From Candidatus Gaiellasilicea maunaloa (lineage in GTDB: Bacteria > Actinomycetota > Thermoleophilia > Gaiellales > Gaiellaceae), in NCBI GenBank assembly GCA_024330215.1, contig JANDLU010000003.1:1-64000 (forward strand): 64,000 bases of DNA, written 5' to 3'. Of the stretch, positions 51,859-61,044 are shown in pieces. The notes beneath the pieces were generated by a model. The model worked only from the letters and a program-made list of their open reading frames with translations, was not told where the DNA came from and made no database searches. The translations under genes and the position numbers were made by a program. Every line of letters starts with the position of its first letter. Position 1 is the first letter of the stretch.

Positions 51859-53813
51859 CGCCTCGCCTCCTCGTGCACTGCATCCGCCACGACTGGTGCG
51901 TGACCGCCGTTCAGTACCGCATGGCGCGCCCCCGGAATGCCGTACTCGTACGGCCCGGCGACGACCTGCGGGATCTCGTCGAAGTTGAAGACCGGCGGCG
52001 GCGAGCTGACCTGCCACTCGAGCGTCAGCGCGCGCCACGGGTTCCCGGGCGCGATCGGGCCGCGATGCCAGCTCTGGATCACGTTGTAGAAGAAGATGAT
52101 CGTCGAGGCGCCGAGCAGGAACGAGAACAGCGAGACGACCATGTTCCAGTTTCCAAACTGCTCCGAGTAGTCCGAGACGCGCCGCGGCATACCCTGCAGG
52201 CCGACCCAATGCATCGGGAAGAAGGTTCCGTTGAAGCCGATGAACGTGAGCCAGAAGTGAAGCTTGCCGAGCCTCTCGTTGTACATCCGCCCGGTCATCT
52301 TCGGGAACCAGTAGTAGACACCCGCGAAGATCGTGAAGACCGAGCCGCCGAAGAGGACGTAGTGGATGTGCGCGACGATGAAGTAGGTGTCCGACGCGGC
52401 GATGTCGATCGGCACCGAGGCGAGGAAGATCCCGGAGAGGCCGCCGAGCACGAACATCGAGAGGAAGCCGAGCGCGAAGAGCATCGGCGTTCGGAGATGG
52501 ATCCGCCCCTCCCACATCGTCGCGAGCCAGGAGAAGATCTTGATCCCGGTCGGGACCGCGATGATCATCGACGTCACCATCATCGGCACGCGCAGCCACG
52601 GCGCCATCCCGGCCACGAACATGTGGTGTGCCCAGACGGAGAAGCCGAGCACGAGGATCCCCATCAACGAGAGCGCCATCAGCCGGTAGCCGAAGATCGG
52701 CTTCCGCGAGAAGACGGCGATCACCTCGGAGATGATCCCGAAGCCGGGCAGCATCATGATGTAGACGGCCGGGTGGGAGTAGAACCAGAAGATGTGCTGG
52801 TAGCCGAGCGCGTACCCGCCCTCGTCGACCCGGAAGAAGTTCGTGTGCATGATCCGGTCGAACATGACGAAGAACTGCGAGCCGGCGATGAACGGGGTCG
52901 CGATCACGACGAGGAGCGAGGTCGTGAAGTTCGCCCAGACGAGCAGCGGCATCCGCCAGAAGGTCATCCCCGGCGCCCGCATGGTGATGATCGTGACGAG
53001 GAAGTTGAGCGCCGTCATGATCGAGCTCGCGCCGGCCCACTGGACGCCCATGTTGAAGAACACCTGGCCGAGCGGCTGGTCGGAGGCGAGCGGGGCGTAG
53101 CTCGTCCAGCCGGTCGCGAAGGCCCCGCCGGGGACGAGGAAGGCAGCGAGGAACATCAGCCCCGCGATCGGGAGCAACCAGAACGAGAGCGCGTTCAGGC
53201 GCGGGAAGGCCATATCCGGCGCTCCGAGCATCAGCGGCACGGCGAAGTTCGCGAGGCCGGCGAAGGCGGGGATGATGAAGAGGAAGATCATCAGCGCCGC
53301 ATGCTCGGAGATGAGACCGTTGAAGGTCTGCGTGTCGACGAACTGGAGGTCCGGCTTCGCCAGCTCGGCGCGGAAGATCATCGCCATCAGGCCGCCGATC
53401 ACGAAGAAGAAGAACGTCGTCACGAGGTACTGGACGCCGATCACCTTGTGGTCCGTGTTGACCCGGAAGTAGTCCTTCCAGCTCGTGGCGCCGTGGCTCG
53501 AGTGATCCTCGGGCCGCGTGGGGCGACCGGAGACGTAGTAGGCCCAGTAGTCGAACGCGCCGATCCCGGTGAGGAAGCCGAGCGGCGCCAGGGTGAGGAA
53601 CGCGACGACCGTGACGATCGTCCAGTCGACGACCGGGTCGTAGTGCGCGAGCCAGCGGAAGAAGGCCACGAGGCCGAAGCCGAACGCCCAGAAGAGGAGG
53701 GTCGTCCAGGCCGCGCGGAGATAGCCCGGAGCGCGCAGGCGTGCCAGCCCTCGCGGGGGCGGCACGGCAGGAGCGTGGTGCGAGTCGTAGGCGCTGTGGA
53801 CGAGCTCGGTCAC
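51855..53813 (-). CDS. ctaD: Cytochrome c oxidase subunit I (A2-type heme-copper oxidase)
   Basis: 652 residues from GTG 53813, which has GGGAGG upstream and lies just after the ctaC stop; the ATG at 53834 is the track's alternative and overlaps ctaC by 20 nt. Heme ligand His in ISEHAALMIFLF (most oxidases have HGTIM), CuB site in QHIFWFYSHPAVYIMMLPGFGIISE, VWAHHMFVAGM and HIHYVLFGGSVFTIFAG. The YSHPAV sequence in place of GHPEV marks subfamily A2, in which Tyr-Ser replaces the proton-channel Glu. Catalytic subunit of an aa3/caa3 oxidase. Confidence 0.95.
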   Translation of the reverse strand: MTELVHSAYDSHHAPAVPPPRGLARLRAPGYLRAAWTTLLFWAFGFGLVAFFRWLAHYDPVVDWTIVTVVAFLTLAPLGFLTGIGAFDYWAYYVSGRPTRPEDHSSHGATSWKDYFRVNTDHKVIGVQYLVTTFFFFVIGGLMAMIFRAELAKPDLQFVDTQTFNGLISEHAALMIFLFIIPAFAGLANFAVPLMLGAPDMAFPRLNALSFWLLPIAGLMFLAAFLVPGGAFATGWTSYAPLASDQPLGQVFFNMGVQWAGASSIMTALNFLVTIITMRAPGMTFWRMPLLVWANFTTSLLVVIATPFIAGSQFFVMFDRIMHTNFFRVDEGGYALGYQHIFWFYSHPAVYIMMLPGFGIISEVIAVFSRKPIFGYRLMALSLMGILVLGFSVWAHHMFVAGMAPWLRVPMMVTSMIIAVPTGIKIFSWLATMWEGRIHLRTPMLFALGFLSMFVLGGLSGIFLASVPIDIAASDTYFIVAHIHYVLFGGSVFTIFAGVYYWFPKMTGRMYNERLGKLHFWLTFIGFNGTFFPMHWVGLQGMPRRVSDYSEQFGNWNMVVSLFSFLLGASTIIFFYNVIQSWHRGPIAPGNPWRALTLEWQVSSPPPVFNFDEIPQVVAGPYEYGIPGARHAVLNGGHAPVVADAVHEEARR

Positions 53814-53814
53814 G

Positions 53815-54804
53815 CTAGTTTCCTCCCTGGCCATCGCTCAGATACTGCACGAGCGCGTCGAGTTGCTCGTCGGTCAAGGACTTGTCGTAGGTGTTCGGCA
53901 TCACCCCGCCCTGGTAGCCCTGGGCGAGGACGGCGTTTGGATCGACGATCGACTCGCGGATGAACGCCTCGTCGCCGTCGATCTCGTCCAACGAGGGGCC
54001 GACGGCCGCGTCGGTGCCGGCCGGCTCGAAGGCGTGGCAGCCGCCGCAACCGGCGGTGGCGAACACGGCCTCGCCGTCGTCGGCGCCCGCGGGTGCGCCG
54101 TCGCCGCTCGCGGCCCGCTCGAGGAACGCCTCGTAGTCGGCGCGGTCAACGACCTGAACCTGCGCCCGCATGGTTGCGTGCCCGAGGCCGCAAAGCTCGG
54201 TGCAGAGCAGCGAGTAGCTGCCGATCCGCGTCGGCGTGATCACGAGCGTCGTCTCGATCCCCGGAACGGCGTCGGACTTCTGGCCGAACTCCGGGACCCA
54301 GAACGAGTGGATCACGTCGAGGGAGCGTAAGGTCAGCTTGACGGGTTGGTCGATCGGGAGCACCAGGCTGCCGGAGGTCGTCTCGTCCGGATACTCGAAC
54401 CTCCAGGCGAACTGCTGCGCGGTTACCGCGATCCGGAGCGGGTTTGCGCCCACATCGTCGTTCTTCGCCAGCACGACCGCGCTCACGACCGAGATCGCCG
54501 TCACGAGTACAGCCGGGATCGCAGTCCAGACGATCTCGAGGCCGGTGTGGCCGTGGATCGGCGGCCCATCGCGCTCGTCGTCGTCCGCCGCCCGGAACTT
54601 GAGCACCGAGTAGGCAATCGCTGCGGCGACGATCGCGAAGATCCCGATGCAGATCACCGTCGTGAACCAGAACGTGAACTCGATCCGATCCATCTCCTCC
54701 GAGGCGGAGGTGGGCAGCCAGGGGACGAGGACCGCGACCAGGGACGCGAGCGTCCCCGCGATGACGCCGTAGATCGTGATGCGGACGATCGAGCCCCTGC
54801 GCAC
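53815..54804 (-). CDS. ctaC: Cytochrome c oxidase subunit II with fused cytochrome c domain (caa3)
   Basis: 329 residues. Two N-terminal membrane helices (residues about 10-30 and 45-70) precede the CuA domain with GHTGLEIVWTAIPAVLVTAISV, VTAQQFAWRFEYPDE, DVIHSFWVPEFGQKSDAVPG and LLCTELCGLGHATM (CuA ligands). A C-terminal cytochrome c domain follows: GEAVFATAGCGGCHAFEPAGTDAAVGPSLDEIDGDEAFIRESIVDPNAVLAQGYQGGVMP. This is the caa3 layout. First gene of the oxidase operon, divergent from the DUF6458 gene. Confidence 0.95.
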   Translation of the reverse strand: MRRGSIVRITIYGVIAGTLASLVAVLVPWLPTSASEEMDRIEFTFWFTTVICIGIFAIVAAAIAYSVLKFRAADDDERDGPPIHGHTGLEIVWTAIPAVLVTAISVVSAVVLAKNDDVGANPLRIAVTAQQFAWRFEYPDETTSGSLVLPIDQPVKLTLRSLDVIHSFWVPEFGQKSDAVPGIETTLVITPTRIGSYSLLCTELCGLGHATMRAQVQVVDRADYEAFLERAASGDGAPAGADDGEAVFATAGCGGCHAFEPAGTDAAVGPSLDEIDGDEAFIRESIVDPNAVLAQGYQGGVMPNTYDKSLTDEQLDALVQYLSDGQGGN

Positions 54805-54917
54805 CGCGGCGAGCCTACACGACCCCGTATCCGAAGCGGCCTTCCATCCGTTCGAGAGACGTCCCTGCGAGCAGGGACAACCCGAAACGAACCCCGCATC
54901 TCATCAAGGAGGACGAC

Positions 54918-55136
54918 GTGGGCGTTGGAGTGAGCATTCTGTTGATCGCAGCCGGAGCAATCCTGACCTGGGCCGTGAACGCGACGGTTTCCGGGCTGGA
55001 GATCCAGACGGTCGGCGTGATCCTGCTGATCGTCGGCATCGTCGGCCTGGTGCTGTCGATGGTCTTCTGGTCGTCCTGGGGCGGCTTCCAGGGCGGCGGG
55101 GCGCGGCGCCGCACCACGTACGTGGACGAGCCGTAA
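54918..55136 (+). CDS. DUF6458 small membrane protein
   Basis: 72 residues, GTG start after GGAGGACGAC. Two membrane helices: GVSILLIAAGAILTWAVNATVSG and TVGVILLIVGIVGLVLSMVFWSSWGGF, followed by a Gly/Arg-rich tail (GGGARRRTTYVDEP). This is the DUF6458 pattern of Actinobacteria; function unknown. Divergent from ctaC. Confidence 0.82.
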   Translation: MGVGVSILLIAAGAILTWAVNATVSGLEIQTVGVILLIVGIVGLVLSMVFWSSWGGFQGGGARRRTTYVDEP

Positions 55137-55143
55137 ATCGCTG

Positions 55144-55168
55144 CCGGAAATCGCTGCGCGATTTCCGG
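55144..55168. terminator. Hairpin between convergent DUF6458 and histidine kinase genes
   Basis: CCGGAAATCG and CGATTTCCGG pair perfectly around CTGCG. It lies 8 bases after the DUF6458 stop; the kinase stop is about 50 bases beyond. Preceded by a direct repeat of AAATCGCTGC. A likely bidirectional terminator without a T-run. Confidence 0.55.
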
Positions 55169-55194
55169 TTAGGAGATCCTTCTAACCACTGGTC

Positions 55195-55236
55195 GGCGTC
55201 AGCCGGCCAGTGGCGCGGCGTCAGCCGGCTAGTGGC
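55195..55236 (-). repeat. 22-bp tandem duplication across the kinase stop codon
   Basis: GGCGTCAGCCGGCCAGTGGC (55195-55214) and GGCGTCAGCCGGCTAGTGGC (55217-55236) differ at one base. The second copy holds the last codons and TGA of the histidine kinase; the first lies just past the stop. A small slipped-strand duplication. Confidence 0.75.
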
Positions 55237-58200
55237 AGCTCGAACGAGAACGTCGAGCCTCGTCCGGGCCCGGAATCGACCCAGATTCGACCATCCATCC
55301 GGCGGACGATCTCGCGGCAGATGTAGAGCCCGAGGCCCGTCCCACCGACGCCACGCGTCAGGTTCGGGTCGAGTCGGTAGAACTTCTCGAAGATCCTCTC
55401 GTGCTCGGCGGCCGGGATTCCCAGCCCTTCGTCCACGACCGAGATCCGCAGCCGACCGCCCGAGGGCTCGAGCGCGACGGAGACCCTGCCGCCATCAGGC
55501 GAGTACTTGATCGCGTTCTCCACGAGGTTGACGAGCACCTGGCGCACCTTGTCCGCGTCCGCACGGATCGCCGGGACATCGTCGGGAGACTCGCTGGAGA
55601 GCTCGATCTCCGGCGGCAGGTGCGTCCGCGCAGCGGCAAGGACGGTCCGCACGAGCTCGACCGGATCGGCGCGCGCGATCGACACGTCGACGAGCCCCGA
55701 GTCGAGCCGGCTTGCGAGCAGGATGTCGTTGACGATCCTGGCCAGTCGCTCCGACTCGCTCGCGACCACGCCGAGCATCCCGTCGCGCTGGTCGGCCGAG
55801 AGCGACACGTCGCCGCGCTGCAACGTCATAGCAGCGCCGTAGATTGCCGCGAGCGGCGTGCGCAGCTCGTGCGAGACGGTGGAGACGAAGTCGCTCTTCA
55901 GGCGGTCGACTGCGTGCTCCTCGGTCAGGTCGCGAAAGGCGTAGACCGTCCCCTCGCCGAACGTCACCCCGGAGATCGAGAGCCAGAGCTCGCGGCCGCC
56001 GAACTCGAGGGGGAACGTCTCCGCCCGGACGACGCCGCTCCGGCGACGAGCGGCGAGAGACGCCAGCCGCTCGACATCTGCCCAGCCCGGGATCGTCTCG
56101 ACGAGCGTCCGACCGAGGACGTCGCCTTCGCACAGCCCGGTGATCGCCGCCGCCGCCGGATTCCAGAGCCGGACTACCCCGTCGGCGTCGAGCAGGGCAA
56201 CGCCGTCGCCGACGAACTCGAGCGCCTTCGAGGCCTCCGCGCGCCGCTCCAGCTCGGCCTCCGTGCGCTTGACCTCGGTGACGTCCCGAAACGACCAGAG
56301 CCAGCCGTAGTCGCTGCGACCGTCCGGACTCCTCACCGCGGCGCCGTAGCGATCGAACACGCGGCCGTCCTCGAGCAGGATCTCTTCCCGACCCGTCTCT
56401 TGCGGATGGGCGTACAGGTAGTGCACGCGATCGCCGAGGTCGGCGGGATCGGCCACCCTCTGCATCGCCTGGGCGAGCGTGCCTTCGTCGTGCCCGGCGG
56501 CGCCGAGCTCCGCCGAGAGGCCCCAGAGCTCGGCGAAGCGCCGGTTGTAGGAGAGCATGTGGCCCTCCGGCGAGACGAGCAGCAGCCCGTCGAGCGAGGC
56601 CTCCTGCTGGGCCTCGAGCTGGCTCGTCCGGAAGGAGGCCTCGCGGAAGAGGCGGGCGTTGTCGAGGGCGACCGCTGCGCGTCCTGCGAGCTCGACGGCG
56701 AGGGAGAGATCGTCCTCGAGGTAACGCCCGGGCTCGCGCGAGCCGATCGCAAACACGCCGAGGGTCTCGCTGCGGGCGACGAGCGGTACGAGCATCATCG
56801 AGCGCGAGCCAATCCGCTCCAGGACAGTCCGCTCGACGCCGAGCCGTGCCAGGGGCTCGTACAGCTCCACCGGGACGTCCGAGAGGAGCACCGGCTCCGC
56901 GCGCTCGTAGACCGTTGCCATGAACCCCGGCGAATCGGGACCGAGCGGATAGGAGCTAGGCAAAGCCTCGAGGAACGGCTGCAGCTCGGGATCGGCATGC
57001 GCGCAGGCCACGCGCTCCAGGCTCGCTCCCTCCGCGAGGAAGATGTGGATCGAGTCGGCGAGCCGTGGCACCACGACCCGGGCGATGCGGGCGAAGACCG
57101 CGCCGGCGTCGAGCGAGGAAGCGAAGAGCTCGCCCGCCTCGGCGAGCAGGCGCAGGCGGTCGTCGGCCCGACGCTGGCGGGTGGTGTCCATGATCACGGC
57201 GCCCACGCCCGTGATCTCACCGTCGTCCGACCTGACCGGGTAATAGCTGGAAAGCCAGTGGCGCCGATCGCCGAGCCGGGCGCCGGCGTCGTCCGTCGAC
57301 TCGTTGTGGACGATCGGCTCGCCCGTCTCCAGCACCTGCCGATAGAGCGGCTCGAGGATGGGCGCGAGCTCCGGCTTCACGTCGGCGAGCGTCTTGCCGA
57401 CGTGCTCGACGGCCGCGAGCCCGTTGATCTCGGCGAGCGCGTCGTTCACGCGCACGAAGCGGAGGTCACGATCCCAGAAGCCGATTCCCACCGGCGCCGA
57501 GAGGAGCAGCGTGTCGAGCAGGGCATACGACGACCGCAGGGCCGTGTAGAGCTGCGCGTTCTCGACGCCGAGCGCGATCCGGGTCGCCGCCTCCTCCGCG
57601 AAGGCGACGTCCTCCGGCGTGTACCGACGGCCTGACTCACCCGTGCCGAGCGCAAGTGTCCCGAGCGTGCGGCCGCGAACCGTCAGCGGCACGACCAGGT
57701 ACGACGTCGGCTCGAGCCCGCGATAGAGCTCGAGGTGGTGGTCGTCGCGCGCGGTCGTAGCCAGCACGTCCACGTCGACGCGCTCGATCAGCAGCGGGGA
57801 GCCGCGGGCCAGCACCTGTGAGGCCGGGTGGTCGGGGTTTCCGTCCGGTGGATAGAGCCGCCTGACCTCGCGGAGCAACGCCTCCTTTGCCGGGTCGACG
57901 TGGCGCAGCGCCCCCTGCCGGAGGGGACCTCCCTCGACGACGAGGTCGACGATGCAGTAGTCGGCTACGGCGGGAACGATCGCGTCGACGAGTCTCGTCA
58001 GTGCCAGCTCGAGCTCGATCGGCGACGCCAGCAGGGTGCTCACCTCGCCGAGGAAGCGCGCGCGCTCGCCGAAGCGACGCTGCTCGGTGACGTCGTAGAA
58101 GGCGGTGATCGCGAGCTCGACCTTCCCGCTCTCGCCAGTCACCGGCGTCGAGCGCACGACCGACCACCGCTCGTCTCCCTGGTCGACGGCGCGGTAGCAG

Positions 58201-58535
58201 ATCGTTCTCTCGGCCGGCCGGCCATCACGGAGCGCGACCTGGCCTGGCAGCTCCTCGAACGGAAGCGGGCGGCGGTGCTCGTCGAGCAACTCGGATCGCG
58301 CGGACAGCTCGCCGGGCGGTGCGGCGAGGAACTCCTTCGCAGACTCGTAGCCGACGAGCCGGGCCGCGGCATCGTTCGCGTAGACGAGGCGCCCGTCGGC
58401 GTGCTCGGCCGTGATCCCCTCCGCGACGGTATCGAAGATGGCTTCGTAGACGGATTCGCGACGGAGGATCTCCTCCGTCATACCAGCGACGGCGACTCGT
58501 TCAGCCGAACGATCCTCGCCTCGTCGAACCGACAC
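55221..58535 (-). CDS. Multi-PAS/GAF sensor histidine kinase
   Basis: About 1104 residues from GTG 58535 (AGGGAG upstream); ATG 58586 or 58481 are alternatives. Order: PAS (YEAIFDTVAEGITAEHADGRLVYANDAAARLVGYES), GAF (FLGEVSTLLASPIELELALTRLVDAIV), PAS (LLSAPVGIGFWDRDLRFVRVNDALAEINGL), GAF (ARIARVVVPRLADSIHIFLAEG), PAS (LLVSPEGHMLSYNRRFAELWGL), PAS (VALLDADGVVRLWNPAAAAITGL), then HisKA with VSHELRTPLAAIYGA and HATPase with NLVENAIKYSPDGG, DEGLGIP and GGTGLGLYI. No transmembrane helix, so it is probably a soluble redox, light or ligand sensor. No response regulator is adjacent, so it is an orphan kinase. Confidence 0.9.
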   Translation of the reverse strand: MSVRRGEDRSAERVAVAGMTEEILRRESVYEAIFDTVAEGITAEHADGRLVYANDAAARLVGYESAKEFLAAPPGELSARSELLDEHRRPLPFEELPGQVALRDGRPAERTICYRAVDQGDERWSVVRSTPVTGESGKVELAITAFYDVTEQRRFGERARFLGEVSTLLASPIELELALTRLVDAIVPAVADYCIVDLVVEGGPLRQGALRHVDPAKEALLREVRRLYPPDGNPDHPASQVLARGSPLLIERVDVDVLATTARDDHHLELYRGLEPTSYLVVPLTVRGRTLGTLALGTGESGRRYTPEDVAFAEEAATRIALGVENAQLYTALRSSYALLDTLLLSAPVGIGFWDRDLRFVRVNDALAEINGLAAVEHVGKTLADVKPELAPILEPLYRQVLETGEPIVHNESTDDAGARLGDRRHWLSSYYPVRSDDGEITGVGAVIMDTTRQRRADDRLRLLAEAGELFASSLDAGAVFARIARVVVPRLADSIHIFLAEGASLERVACAHADPELQPFLEALPSSYPLGPDSPGFMATVYERAEPVLLSDVPVELYEPLARLGVERTVLERIGSRSMMLVPLVARSETLGVFAIGSREPGRYLEDDLSLAVELAGRAAVALDNARLFREASFRTSQLEAQQEASLDGLLLVSPEGHMLSYNRRFAELWGLSAELGAAGHDEGTLAQAMQRVADPADLGDRVHYLYAHPQETGREEILLEDGRVFDRYGAAVRSPDGRSDYGWLWSFRDVTEVKRTEAELERRAEASKALEFVGDGVALLDADGVVRLWNPAAAAITGLCEGDVLGRTLVETIPGWADVERLASLAARRRSGVVRAETFPLEFGGRELWLSISGVTFGEGTVYAFRDLTEEHAVDRLKSDFVSTVSHELRTPLAAIYGAAMTLQRGDVSLSADQRDGMLGVVASESERLARIVNDILLASRLDSGLVDVSIARADPVELVRTVLAAARTHLPPEIELSSESPDDVPAIRADADKVRQVLVNLVENAIKYSPDGGRVSVALEPSGGRLRISVVDEGLGIPAAEHERIFEKFYRLDPNLTRGVGGTGLGLYICREIVRRMDGRIWVDSGPGRGSTFSFELPLAG

Positions 58536-58618
58536 GTCACGCGACTCCCTGAGCGACTGGCGGGATGGTAGCCCTGTCCTGCGCATCGCGTTTCCAGCAC
58601 CCGACTGGGGATCGCGAA

Positions 58619-58691
58619 TGGGCCGTGAAGGGATCGAACCTTCGACCTTGGGATTAAGAGTCCCCTGCTCTACCAGCTGAGCTAACGGCCC
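58619..58691 (-). tRNA. tRNA-Lys (anticodon CTT)
   Basis: Reading the minus strand: acceptor GGGCCGT pairs with ACGGCCC, D arm GCTCAGCTGGTAGAGC, anticodon loop CTCTTAA giving anticodon CTT (codon AAG), T arm GAAGGTTCGATCCCTTC, then discriminator A. No CCA is encoded. The 27-43 pair is a G-A mismatch; the rest of the cloverleaf is regular. It lies between the histidine kinase and wecB. Confidence 0.95.
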
Positions 58692-58716
58692 AAACGGCTG
58701 ACTAGTGTAGCCGCCG

Positions 58717-59760
58717 ATGAAAGTGCTCACCGTCGTCGGGAACCGGCCGCAGTTCATCAAGGCGGCGCCGCTCTCGCTCGCGCTTCGGGAGGCCGGGATC
58801 GAGGAGGTCTCGCTGCACACCGGCCAGCACTACGACCGGGCGATGTCGGCCGTCTTCTACGAGGAGCTCGCGCTGCCGGAGCCCCTGTACTCGCTCGATC
58901 TCCGCTCGGCCGACGCCGCTCTGATGCAGCCGGAGATTCTCTCCGTGCTCGAGCGCGAGCGGCCCGACTGGGTGCTCGTCTTCGGCGACACGAACTCGAC
59001 CCGCGCCGGCGCGCTTGCCGGAGTCGAGGCCGGGATTCCTGTCGCGCATGTCGAGGCGGGCCTCCGCAGTGGCGACGTCGCGATGCCGGAGGAGCGAAAC
59101 CGGATCGAGGTCGACCGGATCTCGACGCTCCTCCTCTGCCCCGACGAGCGCTCGCGGGAGCTGCTCGCCGCGGAGGACAAGACGGCCGAGGCCGAGGTGG
59201 TCGGCGACGTGATGGCCGATGCGGCGCGGCTCTTCGCCCCGATCGCGCGGGAGCGCATCGCGATCGAGCGCGAGCCCGGTAGCTATCTCGTCGCGACCGT
59301 CCACCGCGAAGCGAACGTCTCCCAGCCGCGGCTCGGACGGATCGTCGACGGCCTGAACCGGCTCGAGGAGCCGCTCGCGTTTCCGGTTCACCCGCGCACA
59401 CGCCGGGCGCTCGCGGCGGCGGGACTCGAGCTCGGCGCCCACGTCGACCTGCTCGAGCCACTCGGCTATCTCGAGCTCGCGGCGCTCGCCTCGCAGACAC
59501 GCGTCGTCCTCACCGACTCGGGCGGGCTCCAGAAGGAGGCCTACTGGTACGGCGTCCCGTGCGTAACGCTTCGGCCGTCCACAGAGTGGGTCGACACCGT
59601 CGAGACCGGTGCGAACGTTCTCGTCGACGACGACCCCGACCGGCTCGTCCGCGCGGTGCGCGAGGCCCGGCTACCCAACAGCCTCCCTCGGCTCTACGGG
59701 GACGGCCATGCCTCGGAGCGGGTCGCGCAGGCGCTGCTCGATCGCCGCACTGCTCGGTAG
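58717..59760 (+). CDS. wecB: UDP-N-acetylglucosamine 2-epimerase
   Basis: 347 residues. VLTVVGNRPQFIKAAPLSLALRE, LHTGQHYDRAMSAVFYEEL, VFGDTNSTRAGALAG, PVAHVEAGLRSGDVAMPEERNRIEVDRIS, ATVHREANV and LTDSGGLQKEAYWYGVPCVTLRPSTEWVDTV are the non-hydrolysing epimerase motifs. It interconverts UDP-GlcNAc and UDP-ManNAc for surface polysaccharide. First of four genes; the dehydrogenase starts 11 nt after its stop. Confidence 0.95.
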   Translation: MKVLTVVGNRPQFIKAAPLSLALREAGIEEVSLHTGQHYDRAMSAVFYEELALPEPLYSLDLRSADAALMQPEILSVLERERPDWVLVFGDTNSTRAGALAGVEAGIPVAHVEAGLRSGDVAMPEERNRIEVDRISTLLLCPDERSRELLAAEDKTAEAEVVGDVMADAARLFAPIARERIAIEREPGSYLVATVHREANVSQPRLGRIVDGLNRLEEPLAFPVHPRTRRALAAAGLELGAHVDLLEPLGYLELAALASQTRVVLTDSGGLQKEAYWYGVPCVTLRPSTEWVDTVETGANVLVDDDPDRLVRAVREARLPNSLPRLYGDGHASERVAQALLDRRTAR

Positions 59761-59771
59761 GATCGGCGGCC

Positions 59772-61043
59772 GTGACTGACGTAGCCATCGTCGGAGCCGG
59801 CTACGTCGGTGTCCCGCTCGCCCAGGTCTTCGCCGAGGCCGGACGCTCCGTCCTGCTCCTCGACGTCGACGCCGAGCGGGTCGCGATGCTGAACCGCGGC
59901 GAGAGCTACATCGAGGACGTCCCCGCGGCGACGATGAAGGCGCTCGTCGAAGAGCGCGGGCTGCGCGCGTCGACCGACTTCGACGAGCTGCGTGACTGCG
60001 ACGCAATCCTGATCGCCCTTCCGACGCCGCTCTCCAAGCAGCGCGAGCCGGACCTCTCGATCGTGAAGGACGCGAGCCGCGAGATCGGCAAGCGATTGCG
60101 CGAGGGCCATCTGGTCGTGCTCGAGTCGACCACGTATCCCGGCACGACGCGTGAGGAGGTGCTGCCGATCCTCGAGGAGGAGAGCGGCCTGCGCGCAGGC
60201 GAGGGATTCCACCTCGCGTTCTCGCCCGAGCGGATCGATCCGGGCCGCACCGACTGGACGACGAAGACGGTGCCGAAGGTCGTCGGGGGGATCAACGAGG
60301 CCTCGACCGAAGCGGCCGCGCAGCTCTACGGAAGCGCGATCGAGAACATCCACCGTGTCTCGACGCCCGAGGCGGCGGAGCTGACGAAGCTGCTCGAGAA
60401 CATCTTCCGCTCGGTCAACATCGCCCTCGTCAACGAGCTCGCGATGCTCTGCGACCGGATGGGGATCGACGTCTGGGAGGTCGTGGACGCGGCGGCGACG
60501 AAGCCGTTCGGCTTCATGCGCTTCGAGCCCGGCCCAGGGCTCGGCGGCCATTGCATCCCGATCGATCCCTTCTACCTGACCTGGAAGGCGCGCGAGTACG
60601 ACTTCACGACGCGTTTCATCGAGCTGGCCGGCGAGGTCAACCAGAACATGCCGTACTACTGCCGCTCGGTCGTCTCGCAGGCGCTGAATCACGGCGCGGG
60701 CAAATCGCTTGCAAGCTCGCACGTGCTGATCCTCGGTGTCGCCTACAAGGCCGACATCGGCGACATGCGCGAGTCGCCGGCGCTGAAGCTGATCGAGCTG
60801 CTCCAAAACGCGGGCGCCGACGTCTCCTATCACGACCCGCACGTGCCCGCAGTGGAGGAGCACGGCCTCTCGCTCCGCTCCGTCGAGCTCGACCCGGGCG
60901 CCTACGACGCGGTCGTGATCGTCACCGCACACTCGGGGATCGACTACGGGCAGCTCGTCGCCGACGCGCAGCTCGTGATCGACTTCCGCAATGCCACCGG
61001 TCGGAACGGCGTCGCGCGCGGCACGAAGATCTGGAAGCTGTAG
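59772..61043 (+). CDS. UDP-N-acetylhexosamine 6-dehydrogenase (WecC/WbpA type)
   Basis: 423 residues from GTG 59772. Rossmann start VAIVGAGYVGVPLAQVFAEAG, LPTPLSKQREPDLSIV, LESTTYPGTTREEV, SPERIDPG, ELTKLLENIFRSVNIALVNELA, GPGLGGHCIPIDPFYLTWKA (catalytic Cys) and ILGVAYKADIGDMRESPALKLIELL. It oxidises C6 of UDP-HexNAc to the uronic acid. In epimerase context the substrate may be UDP-ManNAc or UDP-GlcNAc. Confidence 0.93.
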   Translation: MTDVAIVGAGYVGVPLAQVFAEAGRSVLLLDVDAERVAMLNRGESYIEDVPAATMKALVEERGLRASTDFDELRDCDAILIALPTPLSKQREPDLSIVKDASREIGKRLREGHLVVLESTTYPGTTREEVLPILEEESGLRAGEGFHLAFSPERIDPGRTDWTTKTVPKVVGGINEASTEAAAQLYGSAIENIHRVSTPEAAELTKLLENIFRSVNIALVNELAMLCDRMGIDVWEVVDAAATKPFGFMRFEPGPGLGGHCIPIDPFYLTWKAREYDFTTRFIELAGEVNQNMPYYCRSVVSQALNHGAGKSLASSHVLILGVAYKADIGDMRESPALKLIELLQNAGADVSYHDPHVPAVEEHGLSLRSVELDPGAYDAVVIVTAHSGIDYGQLVADAQLVIDFRNATGRNGVARGTKIWKL

Positions 61044-61044
61044 C

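Noticed and set aside
51873-53963. 696-residue ORF opposite ctaD
   Set aside because: Composition of Glu/Arg/His only; shadow of subunit I.
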